Shown here one piece after another: positions 1 to 9,516 of a DNA stretch of 64,000 nt. Position 1 is the first letter of the stretch. Each line of letters starts with the position of its first letter. The notes beneath the pieces are model-generated. The model saw nothing but the letters and a program-made list of their open reading frames with translations, did no database searches and was not told the origin of the DNA. Both the position numbers and the translations under genes were made by a program. Source of the DNA: CAYTIB01 sp964437725 (GTDB taxonomy: Bacteria; UBA8248; JACPRG01; G963555815); assembly GCA_964437725.1 (NCBI GenBank), contig CAYTIB010000075.1:1-64000 (forward strand). The letters are read 5' to 3'.

Positions 1-167
1 ACGATGTTTACACTGCAGATGAAGTGTTCTTGACTTCCTCTTTTAGTCGAGTTCACGGTGTTAAGGAGGTTGATGGCCGAAAGTTTATTTGTCCAGGCCC
101 CGTTACATTGCGACTTCGGGAGCTGTTATCCAAATTGGAAAGGACCGAAGGGGAAGTGGTAAACTGA
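1..167 (+). CDS. Class IV (branched-chain/D-amino acid type) aminotransferase, C-terminal fragment
   Basis: This is the last 54 codons of a gene that begins before the window; the open frame starts at base 3 and ends at TGA 165-167. The fragment contains A-D-E-V-F-L-T followed by V-x-E-V-D-G-R-K and G-P-V-T-L-R-L, the usual C-terminal signature of fold-type IV PLP aminotransferases (IlvE, D-alanine aminotransferase, 4-amino-4-deoxychorismate lyase). The substrate cannot be decided because the catalytic Lys lies outside the window. A class III aminotransferase follows 76 bp downstream on the same strand, so the two may be cotranscribed. Confidence 0.75.
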   Translation, partial: DVYTADEVFLTSSFSRVHGVKEVDGRKFICPGPVTLRLRELLSKLERTEGEVVN

Positions 168-243
168 CTTCAAGAACAAGCAAATTTTCTCAAGCCTTTT
201 TCAAATCTTGCCACAGATACCGATGCATGGAGGTGGATTCGCT

Positions 244-1608
244 ATGCCGAAATCCTTAAAGGAGTTGGACCAGGCCCATCGCATGTCCTTATGGACCCCG
301 TATATTCAGATGGAAACCGTCAGAGAGGAGGGCCCGTTAATTTTCGATCGGGCAGAAGGAGTGTACCTTTACGATGCGTCCGGGAAGAAGTATTTAGATG
401 CTCATGCAAGCCTCTGGCTCGTGAATGTTGGCTACGGTCGTCAAGAAGTAATTGATGCGATCCATGAACAGATGAAGAAGATGCCTTTTTTCAGCATGTT
501 TTTGGGCTATTCAAATGCACCAGCCATAGAACTTGGTGAGCGACTTAAAGTTTTGACTGAACCGGAGGGAATGGGAAAAGTTTTCTATTCTGACAGTGGT
601 TCGGAAGCGGTTGAAACAGCACTGAAAATGGTTCGTCAGTACTGGAAGAATTTAGGAAAGTCAGGGAAGTATAAAGTTATCGGACGCCGAAATGGGTATC
701 ATGGGGTTACTTTTGGAGCGCTTTCAGCATCGGGCATGATGGCTAATCGAAAGATGTTTGAACCGCTTCTTCCAGGTTTTCGTCATATTTCTGAGCCAAA
801 TTGTTACCGGAATGATTTTGGAGAAAATTTAACGGAAGAGCAAATTTCCGAAGCTGCTGCGGATGCCCTAAAAAAAGCCATAGAGTTTGAGGGGCCAGAC
901 ACGGTAGCCGCATTCATTGCAGAACCCGTTATGGGTGCTGTTGGTGTAATCGTTCCACCAAAAAGTTATTTGCAGAAATGTCGCGAAATTTGTACAGAGT
1001 ACGACGTTCTGTTTATAGCTGATGAAGTCATAACCGGATTCGGTCGGACTGGTACCTGGTTCGGAAGTAGAACTTATGGAATTCAACCGGACATTATGTG
1101 CTTTGCTAAGGGGCTCACTAGTGGTTATGTTCCCATGGGTGCTACGATGTGCTCTGATGAGGTTTATCAAGGTTTTCTTGGAAGCCCCGGAGATGGAAAG
1201 GAGTTTCGTCACGGAAACACCTACTCTGGACATGCTGCTGCGGCCGCCGCGGCTCTGGCTAATTTGGAGATAGTAGAAAGAGAGGATTTACCAGGAAACA
1301 CAAAAAGAGTCGGTGAGTACCTACTTAATCGACTCCGGGAGCTTGAAAAATACCCCATCGTTGGAGATGTTCGGGGAATTGGCCTGTTGGCTAGAGTTGA
1401 ATTGGTCCAAGACAAGTCAACAAAAAAGCCTTTTGATAATCCAGGGGCTGTCGGTGGAAGAGTACGGAAACGGGTTGAAGAGTTGGGGGTAATTTTCAGA
1501 AACGTAGTTGATGTTTTGACAATTTCCCCACCGCTGGTGTTGACCAATGAGGAAGCTGACATCATCGTCGACGCATTAGATCAGGCGATAGGAGAAGTTA
1601 AAGTATAA
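244..1608 (+). CDS. Class III PLP-dependent aminotransferase (omega-amino acid type)
   Basis: A 454-residue fold-type I PLP enzyme that moves an amino group, typically from an omega-amine, beta-amino acid or GABA-like donor, to an alpha-keto acid such as pyruvate. The D-E-V-I-T-G-F-G-R-T-G motif is followed by F-A-K-G with the Schiff-base Lys at about residue 289, and S-D-S-G-S-E-A-V-E-T-A lies near residue 120 for cofactor phosphate binding. The ATG at 244 is preferred over a TTG 36 bases upstream because GGAGGT sits about 8 bases before it. Length is normal for the family. The substrate is not predictable. The neighbours (another aminotransferase, a Mo hydroxylase and an amidohydrolase) suggest catabolism of nitrogen compounds. 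Confidence 0.85.
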   Translation: MPKSLKELDQAHRMSLWTPYIQMETVREEGPLIFDRAEGVYLYDASGKKYLDAHASLWLVNVGYGRQEVIDAIHEQMKKMPFFSMFLGYSNAPAIELGERLKVLTEPEGMGKVFYSDSGSEAVETALKMVRQYWKNLGKSGKYKVIGRRNGYHGVTFGALSASGMMANRKMFEPLLPGFRHISEPNCYRNDFGENLTEEQISEAAADALKKAIEFEGPDTVAAFIAEPVMGAVGVIVPPKSYLQKCREICTEYDVLFIADEVITGFGRTGTWFGSRTYGIQPDIMCFAKGLTSGYVPMGATMCSDEVYQGFLGSPGDGKEFRHGNTYSGHAAAAAAALANLEIVEREDLPGNTKRVGEYLLNRLRELEKYPIVGDVRGIGLLARVELVQDKSTKKPFDNPGAVGGRVRKRVEELGVIFRNVVDVLTISPPLVLTNEEADIIVDALDQAIGEVKV

Positions 1609-1609
1609 C

Positions 1610-1675
1610 ATTATAAAATAATATATAATATATTGTAATTATATTATATTATAGCTTTATTATATATAAAAAATT
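1610..1675. other. Extremely AT-rich imperfect palindrome
   Basis: Directly after the aminotransferase stop, about 65 bases consist almost only of A and T. TAATATATAATATA and TTATATTATATT face each other around TTGTAA and could fold into a long weak hairpin. It may act as a terminator or as an unwinding/promoter region for the Mo hydroxylase gene downstream; the sequence does not tell which. The rest of the gap to 1851 shows nothing recognisable. Confidence 0.4.
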
Positions 1676-1851
1676 CCAAAAAACTTCATGGTGGATTTAC
1701 ACATACAATTTGTTGATTATTTTGTTATATCTCTAGTCTGCACTATAATAAACAGTAGTTCCAAGGGGAGAAAATAGGTTTTGTAGGCCGGCTCCCTTAC
1801 GAATCCCCCCCTGGTGTGTCGCACCTGTTAGGATCATGAGGGGGCTTTCCT

Positions 1852-4689
1852 TTGGCCAAAGATTTCTCTGCCAAACCATTACAAATCCGAGTTAATGGAA
1901 AAGATGTTAGGGTCTCGGGAGGGCACAAGCGCCTTTTAATGGACGTGCTCCGAGACGACCTGCGGCTCATTGGAACTAAGAACGGTTGTACACAAGGGTA
2001 CTGCGGCTCCTGCAGGGTAATACTCAATGGAAAAGCCGTGAATTCTTGTACCACTACGATGAGAGTGGCAGACGGTGGTGAAGTTGTAACTATAGAAGGA
2101 ATTGGTACGTCCGATTCACCTCATCCCCTGCAAAAGGCATTTTCGGATCATGGGGCCTGTCAATGTGGATTTTGCATTCCTGGTTTTATTGTTTCAAGTT
2201 ACGGACTTTTAGAAAAGAAACAGACTCCCTCGAGTGAAGAAATCAAGCAGTCCCTTGAAGAAAACATCTGTCGTTGCACAGGATACGCTCAGATTTTAGA
2301 AGCCATTCATTCAGTTGTTTATCCTGAAGAGTGTGTTTCCCCTAAGTGTGAGGTTAATGAAAAAGGAGCCATTGGCCGTTCTTTTCTAAGGGATGATGCC
2401 TTGGAAAAATGTTGTGGAACGGCCTTGTATGCAGATGATTTATATGTTGAAGAAATGCTTCACGCCGCGGTACTGAGAAGCCCACACCCACATGCCCGAA
2501 TTCTATCGATTGATACCAGTATGGCGAGAAAGATGGAAGGGGTTCATGCTGTGCTGACTGATGAAGACGTCCCCCATAATCGGTTTGGATTGCTGGTGTC
2601 TGATCAGCCCGTTTTGGCAGAAGGCAAGGTGAGGTTTGTCGGTGAGGCAATTGTCGCTATTGCAGCTAATTCTCGGGAACTGGCAAATGATGCACTTCGA
2701 AAAGTTCGGATTGATTGGGAAGTTCTCCCACCCATTTTGGACCCTCGAGATTCTTTGGAAAAAGACTCACCATATATCCAAGATCTGGTTCCAGAAGGCC
2801 AGGTTATTAAGGATTTCGGCAAGAATATCGTTAGTCGAAGACAGATAGATCGTGGTGATGTAGAGTCTGCTTTTGAGAGTAGCTTTGTCGTTGTCGAAAG
2901 AGAATTCACAACCCCTTTTGTTGAACATGGGTATTTGGAGCCTGAAGCATGTGTTTCCTATCTTGAGGATAATCCGAAAGGCATGGGCCCGAACCTAATC
3001 GTGCATTGCGCCGGCCAGAATGTGTTTTCGGATCAGGCACAGATTTCTGCATCACTTCAATGGGACCCTGATCGGGTTCGCGTGATTATGCCTAAATGTG
3101 GCGGTGCATTTGGCGGTAAGGAAGATATTGTTCCGCAGATCCTCTGTACTCTTCTAACGATAAAATCTGGGAAGCCAGTGAAATATGTCCTGACACGTGA
3201 GGAATCCCTCTTGGCATCCACGAAACGGCATCCATTTTTTTCTTCCATAAAAGTTGGGACAGATCAAGCAGGAAAGATTTTAGCTGTTGATGCCAAGCAC
3301 ATTGGTGATACGGGAGCTTATTCCTCAGTTGGGGACGTGGTTATGACTAGGGCAGCTACACATGCGGCTGGACCTTATGAGGTCGATAACGTTCGGGTAG
3401 ATGTGATAGGGGCTTACACAAACAACCCTGTTGGTGGAGCTATGCGGGGTTTTGGTACTCCCCAGGCAGCCTATCCAATTGAAGTAGTCCTGGATGAAAT
3501 CGCAGAAATGTTAAACATTGATCCAATAGAAATCCGGATGAGAAATGCGCTTGAATCTGGCAAGAGGACCGGTGCTGGTCAAATCCTCAATCAAAGTGTC
3601 GGGTTGAAGGATTGTATTCAACAAGCGAGGGACGCAGCCGAGTGGGAGAAGCTAAAGGGTACTCAAAGGAATGGAGGTTCGTGGAAAAGAGGTATTGGAA
3701 TCGCAGTTGCCTATAAGAATGTAGGACTAGGAAATGGAAGCCAAGAAGACAAATCCATGGCCCGTGTTTCTCTTGAGAATGATGGCCGAATATTGATTAG
3801 GGCAGGAGCTGCTGAAATCGGACAGGGAATGACCACTATTTTGCGACAATTTGCTGCGGAAACTTTACGAATGGATTATGAGGAAGTAGACATCCTGACG
3901 GGTGATACTTTTGAGACTCCTGATAGTGGTGTGTCTTCCGCTTCGAGACAAACATTTGTTACAGGGAATGCTGTGATCCGTGCTGCTAAAGACGTTAAGG
4001 ATCAAATTCTTCAAGCGGCATCATCGTTTCTCGATGTTCCGGTAGACCTTCTAGGTATTGATGGAGGTTGCGTGGTCGTGGAGGGAATTCAAAATCGTTC
4101 GATCTCCTTTGCTGAAATCAAACGCCGGTCAGACAATCAAACCTTTGAGTCTGAAAAACTTTATATTCCTCCGCAGACTAGCCAATGGGGTGAGTGCGAT
4201 CAGGATGAATATAAAACCCATGTTACATATGGTTATGGTGCCCAGGTTTCGGTTGTAGAAGTGAATATTGTGACCGGGGAAGTAAGGTTAGAGAAAATGA
4301 TAACTGCTCATGATGTGGGGCGGGTTATACATCCTGTGGCCTGTCGTGGTCAGATTGAAGGAGGGGTGGTACAGGGTTTGGGTTATGCGTTGAGTGAGGA
4401 ATATTTCGTGGAGAAAGGTAAACCCAAGAGCAAGCTTTTCAAAAGGTGTGGTATGCCCGATATTCACCAGATTCCCGAAATGGTTACCCTGATGGTGGAG
4501 GATACTGAAATTGATGGGCCCTTTGGGGCGAAAGGTGTGGGAGAGGTTTCTACGATTCCAACGGCTCCATCAATCATTAACGCAATCCACGATGCTTGTG
4601 GTGTCTGGATTTATGATCTCCCTGCAACTTCCAAAAAAGTCAAAGAAGGCTTAAAAAGAATAGATTTCGAGGGGAAGGGTATCGAATAA
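1852..4689 (+). CDS. Mop-type molybdenum hydroxylase ([2Fe-2S] domains fused to Mo-cofactor subunit)
   Basis: A 945-residue xanthine-oxidase-family enzyme that hydroxylates an aldehyde or N-heterocycle with water. Residues 1-160 hold two [2Fe-2S] clusters: C46, C51, C54 and C66 form the plant-ferredoxin type; C105, C108, C140 and C142 form the second. The remainder is the molybdopterin-binding part, with G-R-S-F-L-R near 175 and G-A-K-G-V-G-E near the C-terminus, where E898 is the expected catalytic Glu. No FAD domain is present here or next door. The layout and length resemble aldehyde oxidoreductase Mop of Desulfovibrio (about 907 residues). The start is a TTG with GAGGGGG upstream; no ATG fits. 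A cytosine-deaminase-like amidohydrolase follows on the same strand, suggesting a purine, pyrimidine or azaarene substrate. The substrate itself is inference. Confidence 0.85.
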   Translation: MAKDFSAKPLQIRVNGKDVRVSGGHKRLLMDVLRDDLRLIGTKNGCTQGYCGSCRVILNGKAVNSCTTTMRVADGGEVVTIEGIGTSDSPHPLQKAFSDHGACQCGFCIPGFIVSSYGLLEKKQTPSSEEIKQSLEENICRCTGYAQILEAIHSVVYPEECVSPKCEVNEKGAIGRSFLRDDALEKCCGTALYADDLYVEEMLHAAVLRSPHPHARILSIDTSMARKMEGVHAVLTDEDVPHNRFGLLVSDQPVLAEGKVRFVGEAIVAIAANSRELANDALRKVRIDWEVLPPILDPRDSLEKDSPYIQDLVPEGQVIKDFGKNIVSRRQIDRGDVESAFESSFVVVEREFTTPFVEHGYLEPEACVSYLEDNPKGMGPNLIVHCAGQNVFSDQAQISASLQWDPDRVRVIMPKCGGAFGGKEDIVPQILCTLLTIKSGKPVKYVLTREESLLASTKRHPFFSSIKVGTDQAGKILAVDAKHIGDTGAYSSVGDVVMTRAATHAAGPYEVDNVRVDVIGAYTNNPVGGAMRGFGTPQAAYPIEVVLDEIAEMLNIDPIEIRMRNALESGKRTGAGQILNQSVGLKDCIQQARDAAEWEKLKGTQRNGGSWKRGIGIAVAYKNVGLGNGSQEDKSMARVSLENDGRILIRAGAAEIGQGMTTILRQFAAETLRMDYEEVDILTGDTFETPDSGVSSASRQTFVTGNAVIRAAKDVKDQILQAASSFLDVPVDLLGIDGGCVVVEGIQNRSISFAEIKRRSDNQTFESEKLYIPPQTSQWGECDQDEYKTHVTYGYGAQVSVVEVNIVTGEVRLEKMITAHDVGRVIHPVACRGQIEGGVVQGLGYALSEEYFVEKGKPKSKLFKRCGMPDIHQIPEMVTLMVEDTEIDGPFGAKGVGEVSTIPTAPSIINAIHDACGVWIYDLPATSKKVKEGLKRIDFEGKGIE

Positions 4690-4822
4690 AATCAAATGAT
4701 TTAAGATTCCAAGATTGTGTTTACCTAAACCCAATTCAATCGAAATTTACATCTTGTAATCCATTACTAGTAACCAGGACCTGGGCATTGAATCCTTTAG
4801 GTAAACGTTCAGGAGGTTTCAT

Positions 4823-6127
4823 ATGGATCTCATTATTCGAAATACGAGACCAATAGGTATTAAATCTGAGGTTCCTGTCGATATAGCTATCGAGGGGGAA
4901 CAGATTCGAAGAATTGCGCCAGCTCTTGATATCAGAGCTAAAGAAGAAATTGATGCTGAAAATCGGTTGGTTACTCCTCCGTTTATAGAGCCCCACATCC
5001 ACCTTGATAAGACACAAATTGCTGGGGACATTCCCCCAAACACCTCGGGTACGCTACTCGGTGGAATTGAAGTTATTTGGGAGCGAAAGAGGAGTTACAC
5101 AGTTGATGATATTGTTGGGCGAGCCGGAGAAACTATCGAAATGTCTGTTCAAAATGGAACGACTCGACTACGAACTCATGCGGATGTAGATTCGATCGTT
5201 GGGCTTAAAGCGGTTGAGGGCCTGCTTGAGGTTAAAAAAAATTATTCGGATCTTGTCGATATTCAAATCGTTGCTTTTCCGCAAGAGGGTATTCTCCGTG
5301 ATCGGGGTACGGAAGATCTTCTTTGGGAAGCGATGGACATGGGGGCTGATATCGTGGGTGGTATGCCTCATCACGAGAGGAAGCCTGAACACTGGAGAAA
5401 ACATATAGAAACTGTTTTTCAAGTTGCAAAACATTATGATGCTGATATCGACATGCACGTTGATGAGACAGATGACCCCGCAATTCGGTCGCTTGAAGTG
5501 TTAGCCGAGAAGACTATTTCCGAAAGTTATCAGGGTAGGGTTACAGCTGGGCATACTTGTGCACTCGCTGCCTATCCAGACAAATATGCAAAGGCTGTAA
5601 TAGCTAAGGTTAAGGAAGCTGATATTCATATGATTACCAATCCAGCGACTAATCTTGTTGTCCAGGGAAGGGGAGATAGGGGTCTTGTTCGACGAGGTAT
5701 TACTAGAGTGAAGGAGTTGCTAGCAGCAGGTATTAACGTGGCGTTTGGTCAGGACTGTGTTTACGATGGGTTCTATCCTTTCGGCACATCGGACCTTTTG
5801 GAGATTGCTTTACTCACTGCTCATGTTGCACATCTCTCACTTCCTGGGGAACTCGAAGAGGTATTTCGCATGCCAACAGAAAATTCTGCCCGTATTTGGG
5901 GATTGGAGGATTACGGTATTAGGGAAGGGGGTGCTGCGGACCTGGTTGTAATTGATTGCGAGACCATTCCGCAGGCAATTCAATTTCATCCGCAACGTTG
6001 CTACGTCTTGAGAAAAGGAAGAATTATTTCTGAGTCAAAAGAAACTAAACATATATATCGTTCTTTCAGAGATCCTTTGATAGAGAGCTGGGAAGATGAT
6101 CTCCCAAAACCACCAGGATTGGGATAA
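4823..6127 (+). CDS. Cytosine-deaminase-like metal-dependent amidohydrolase
   Basis: A 434-residue amidohydrolase-superfamily (TIM-barrel) enzyme that would hydrolyse a C-N bond on a ring or amide. Metal and catalytic residues are visible: H58-x-H60, H212 with E215 in H-V-D-E, H244 in A-G-H, and D311 in G-Q-D. The spacing is close to E. coli cytosine deaminase (H61, H63, H214, E217, H246, D313), which supports the CodA/TrzC-type subgroup. An ideal AGGAGG lies six bases before the ATG. It follows the Mo hydroxylase with a 133 bp gap. Deamination of a pyrimidine or triazine-like ring is plausible; the exact substrate is unknown. Confidence 0.85.
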   Translation: MDLIIRNTRPIGIKSEVPVDIAIEGEQIRRIAPALDIRAKEEIDAENRLVTPPFIEPHIHLDKTQIAGDIPPNTSGTLLGGIEVIWERKRSYTVDDIVGRAGETIEMSVQNGTTRLRTHADVDSIVGLKAVEGLLEVKKNYSDLVDIQIVAFPQEGILRDRGTEDLLWEAMDMGADIVGGMPHHERKPEHWRKHIETVFQVAKHYDADIDMHVDETDDPAIRSLEVLAEKTISESYQGRVTAGHTCALAAYPDKYAKAVIAKVKEADIHMITNPATNLVVQGRGDRGLVRRGITRVKELLAAGINVAFGQDCVYDGFYPFGTSDLLEIALLTAHVAHLSLPGELEEVFRMPTENSARIWGLEDYGIREGGAADLVVIDCETIPQAIQFHPQRCYVLRKGRIISESKETKHIYRSFRDPLIESWEDDLPKPPGLG

Positions 6128-6376
6128 AATCCGATAACTCGTCTACGAGTGGATTCCATATTTAATTCACAGTTCGGTTGCATATATCCATTGCGATATG
6201 CGCGTATGCTTGAGAGGCCTTAAGCAAATCATTGGCGTGGAGGTATTCACGTTCAGGTGCAGTTTGAATTCATTTTGTTTCCTTTTGGGTGAGCTTTCTG
6301 CTTATTGGTCTTTCGGTATATTGGAAAGAATTACTTGTGCCCAACTTTGTTCAGGGGAATCATTTGGAGGGTAGGG

Positions 6377-7138
6377 TTATCCAATAATTGTTCCACCGTT
6401 GATATCCAGCGTCACCCCAGAGATCCAACCGGCCTCTTCAGATGCGAGAAATCGGACAGCTTCAGCGACGTCCTTTACCTCTCCAAGTCGGGGAATAGCT
6501 GAATCAGCTGTTAGGCTATCGAGTGTTTCTTGGGGTAAGTTTCGATTCATGTCAGTTACTATGGTTCCTGGAGCAATCGCATTAGCCGTTATTCCATACT
6601 CGCCGTATCGTTTGGCGACACTGCGTGTGAACCCAAGTACTCCTGCTTTCGAAGCAGAATAAGCCACACTCATTTGAGAGCGACCGTACCTACCTGAGAT
6701 CGAGCTCACGCTAATAATCCGTCCATATTGTTGGTCCATCATGGTTGGCAAGACTGCCCTTGCGCAGAGATATACACCCTTCAAGTTAACAGAAAGTACG
6801 CGGTCCCATTCATCTTCCTCTAAGTCTTCTAAAGGTGTTAGCGTACTGAGTCCCGCGACGTTGACAAGGATGTCTATCCGTCCGAATTTTTTAAGGGCTT
6901 GGTTAAGCATTTCATCAACGCTTTTTCGATTAGAAACATCTAGAGATATGGAAAGAGCATCTCCCCCTGCTTCCTGAATTTCTGATGTGGTTTGCTCGGC
7001 GTTTTTTGGAGTTTGGGTAGCTACAACTACATTCGCCCCCTTGCTGGCAAGGAGGAGGGCAATCTCTTTACCAATTCCTCGGCCTGCCCCTGTAACAATT
7101 GCGACCCGTCCTTGGAATCTTTCCATTTTAGGCCCCAA
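6377..7138 (-). CDS. Short-chain dehydrogenase/reductase (FabG-like)
   Basis: A classical SDR of about 250 residues using NAD(P)H to interconvert a ketone and an alcohol. It shows T-G-A-G-R-G-I-G near the N-terminus for dinucleotide binding, a Ser followed by Y-S-A-S-K for catalysis, and the usual C-terminal S-G-V-T-L-D-I-N-G-G. Either the TTG at 7138 or the ATG at 7126 may be the start. It lies 11 bases after the cyclase-family gene on the same strand, so both probably form one transcript. FabG-like annotation does not imply fatty acid synthesis here; the pairing suggests catabolism of a small keto or hydroxy acid. Confidence 0.85.
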   Translation of the reverse strand: MGPKMERFQGRVAIVTGAGRGIGKEIALLLASKGANVVVATQTPKNAEQTTSEIQEAGGDALSISLDVSNRKSVDEMLNQALKKFGRIDILVNVAGLSTLTPLEDLEEDEWDRVLSVNLKGVYLCARAVLPTMMDQQYGRIISVSSISGRYGRSQMSVAYSASKAGVLGFTRSVAKRYGEYGITANAIAPGTIVTDMNRNLPQETLDSLTADSAIPRLGEVKDVAEAVRFLASEEAGWISGVTLDINGGTIIG

Positions 7139-7149
7139 AGAAAATTCCT

Positions 7150-7914
7150 TTAATCCTCGAAAATGGCAACGGCTCGTGTCCAGGCTCCACTTCCCCGTTC
7201 GACCTTAATTGGGAAACAGGCTACCTTGAACCCGTGAGGCCGAGGTAGTTGATCCAGGTTAGCAAGTTTTTCAATCTGGAAGTACTCGCTTTCTTTCCCA
7301 GCGAAATGAGCCTGCCAAAATTGATCTTTGTCTCCTGCTTTCAAGGCTTCTGCCATAGTGGAAAAAGGTATATCCATTCCCCATGCATCAATACCAATAA
7401 CTTTAACCCCTTTAGCTGTGAGACAGAGAATAGATTCCCGGGTCATTCCAGGTTGAATATTAAGAAATTTTGGGCTATCCACATATTTGTCAACACCGGT
7501 ATGGATAAGTGCTATGTCCCCTGGTTTTACTTTGTAATCGATTTTTTTTAGTCCCTCGTCGACTTCCTGTGCCGAAATTTTTTCTGAAGGCTTTTTATGG
7601 GTAAAGTCTAAGCAAAAGCCATCTCCAAAGAAATTTTCTAACTCGAGCTGATCGATGGTCCGCATGGGTCGTCCCTTATTGTCGACAGGGGCATAATGAT
7701 AGGGAGCATCGACGTGTGTTCCAGTGTGAGTTAATAGATTGATTTGCTCGGAGGAAGAACCATGACTGTGGGGGAGGTCGTCCACCTCGACTCCAAACCG
7801 TTGTGCCCAACGCCTTCCATTTTCTTCGTGTGTTATGTAATTAATGTCAAGCATCATGCCGTCGAAGGTTCCATTGTGCAGGGGAATGCTGAGGTCTATG
7901 ATTTTTCGTGGCAT
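7150..7914 (-). CDS. Cyclase-family metal-dependent hydrolase (kynurenine formamidase-like)
   Basis: A 254-residue protein of the putative cyclase / KynB fold. The metal-binding signature H63-T-G-T-H67-x-D69-A-P-x-H73 is intact, and a conserved G-I-D-x-W-G-M-D motif follows in the second half. Family members hydrolyse formamides, isatin or similar amide/lactam bonds. It is the first gene of a leftward pair with the SDR downstream. It is divergent from the protoporphyrinogen oxidase gene, with about 120 bp between them for two promoters. Function beyond metal-dependent hydrolase is not assignable. Confidence 0.8.
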   Translation of the reverse strand: MPRKIIDLSIPLHNGTFDGMMLDINYITHEENGRRWAQRFGVEVDDLPHSHGSSSEQINLLTHTGTHVDAPYHYAPVDNKGRPMRTIDQLELENFFGDGFCLDFTHKKPSEKISAQEVDEGLKKIDYKVKPGDIALIHTGVDKYVDSPKFLNIQPGMTRESILCLTAKGVKVIGIDAWGMDIPFSTMAEALKAGDKDQFWQAHFAGKESEYFQIEKLANLDQLPRPHGFKVACFPIKVERGSGAWTRAVAIFED

Positions 7915-8035
7915 GTTAAACTCCTTCGTATTAGGATTTTGTAGCGAAAAATTTACCTATCATATTCCGCAAGATAGGGATAGGTCCAGTAATTAGATGA
8001 GTTCTGCAAGTGGAGAGCATCGAGGGAAAGTGGAT

Positions 8036-9460
8036 ATGATGAAAAAGCAACGGTCGATAGCGATTGTGGGTGGTGGGATTTCCGGGCTATCTGCTGCTTA
8101 TCGTCTGTTAACGGAGGCTCGCAAACGGGATTTGGCGCTAAAGATCCAGGTGTTAGAAAGTTCTGAGCGATTTGGTGGAACTATTCAAACTACTCATGAG
8201 GCGGGATGCTTAATTGAACACGGACCAGATTGTTTTCTTTTCAGTAAACCCGCTGGGGTTTCTCTTTGTAAGGAGCTTGGACTTGAAGAGAGTCTCATCG
8301 GAACCAACGAGGAGCATCGAAGAAGTTTTGTTCTACGAGATAATGCTCTTTTGCCTGTTCCGTCAGGGTTTTATCTTCTGGCACCTATTTCCATGATTTC
8401 ATTCTTGAAGACCCCAATTTTCAGTTGGGCTGGAAAACTTCGGATGTGTTTGGATTTGTTTATCCCACGTCGGAGTGGACATAGTGACGAGTCCCTCGCT
8501 TCTTTTGTAAGGCGTAGATTAGGGAAAGAGGCCTTGGAACGTATGGCTCAGCCGATGCTGGCAGGAATATATTCATCCGATCCTGAAAAGCTAAGTTTGC
8601 AGGCTACGTTTCCTGTATTCCAAGATATGGAGAATCGTTACAGAAGTATTATCTTGGGACTGCGTCGTCAGGCGAGGATGACCAAAGAAGTTGCTTCTAC
8701 GAGTGGTCCGCGTTATGGGCTATTTGTCTCACTGCGGGAAGGCATGGAAAGCCTCGTAAGCTCCATACTGGAACATATTCCCAAAGATTCCTTGCACCTT
8801 GGATGCAAGGTAATAGGACTGGAACATGGTGGAGGGAAGTGGAGGATTTTGAGGAAGGGAAAAAATTCTATAGAAGTTGATGCTGTTTGTTTGACTACTT
8901 CGGCTGGTTCCGTCTCTCGCCTTCTTGAAAGTGCGGCTCCGGAATTGTCCAATGAGTTGAAGGAAATCACATATGGTTCCATCGGAACGCTAAATTTAAT
9001 ATTCAAAAAAAAACAATTACACCACTCACTAAACGGTATGGGGTTCGTTGTTCCAGAAGTTGAAAATCAAAAGTTATTGGCATGTACCTTTTCTAGTACT
9101 AAATTTGCGAACCGTGCTCCGCAAGATCATGTAATTTTGAGAGCGTTTTATAAGGGAATGCCAAGACCGGAAAGGTATTCAGGGAGGGGTGGGCAAATTG
9201 GCCCCATACTGGAGGAATTGCGAAGCATTCTCGGAATTCAAGGGAATCCAGAGGTGTGCATCGATTCTTGGTACCCAAATTTGATGCCCCAGTATCATGT
9301 TGGACATCTTGCGAGAGTAAGAAGAATTGAGGAGAGAGTTAAAAAACTGCCAAACTTAGCGATTGCCGGTAGTGGTTACCGAGGTGTGGGGATTCCTGAT
9401 TGTATTGATTCAGCAAATCGAGCGACCAATCAGATATTGGATTCGCTAGATTTTGGCTGA
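8036..9460 (+). CDS. hemG: Oxygen-dependent protoporphyrinogen oxidase (HemG/HemY type)
   Basis: An FAD protein of about 474 residues that oxidises (copro)protoporphyrinogen using O2 in late heme synthesis, at the inner membrane. It begins with the dinucleotide motif I-V-G-G-G-I-S-G-L-S-A-A, then E-x-x-x-R-F-G-G, with the characteristic P-x-x-x-G-I-Y-S-x-D-P-x-x-L-S in the middle (M-A-Q-P-M-L-A-G-I-Y-S-S). The C-terminal R-G-V-G-I-P-D-C-I-D-S-A-N-R closes the FAD site. ATG codons at 7997, 8036 and 8039 are all in frame; 8036 has purine-rich sequence before it. It is remote from hemB at 59.6 kb. The O2-dependent enzyme implies at least partly aerobic life. Confidence 0.88.
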   Translation: MMKKQRSIAIVGGGISGLSAAYRLLTEARKRDLALKIQVLESSERFGGTIQTTHEAGCLIEHGPDCFLFSKPAGVSLCKELGLEESLIGTNEEHRRSFVLRDNALLPVPSGFYLLAPISMISFLKTPIFSWAGKLRMCLDLFIPRRSGHSDESLASFVRRRLGKEALERMAQPMLAGIYSSDPEKLSLQATFPVFQDMENRYRSIILGLRRQARMTKEVASTSGPRYGLFVSLREGMESLVSSILEHIPKDSLHLGCKVIGLEHGGGKWRILRKGKNSIEVDAVCLTTSAGSVSRLLESAAPELSNELKEITYGSIGTLNLIFKKKQLHHSLNGMGFVVPEVENQKLLACTFSSTKFANRAPQDHVILRAFYKGMPRPERYSGRGGQIGPILEELRSILGIQGNPEVCIDSWYPNLMPQYHVGHLARVRRIEERVKKLPNLAIAGSGYRGVGIPDCIDSANRATNQILDSLDFG

Positions 9461-9516
9461 TTAGACATTTTGCCAGACAAAAAATAAAATTTACCGCTAA
9501 TAAAAATCGACGAGAA

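Noticed and set aside
6137..6150. ACTCGT-CT-ACGAGT inverted repeat after the amidohydrolase as terminator
   Set aside because: The loop is only two bases and no T-run follows; too weak to call.
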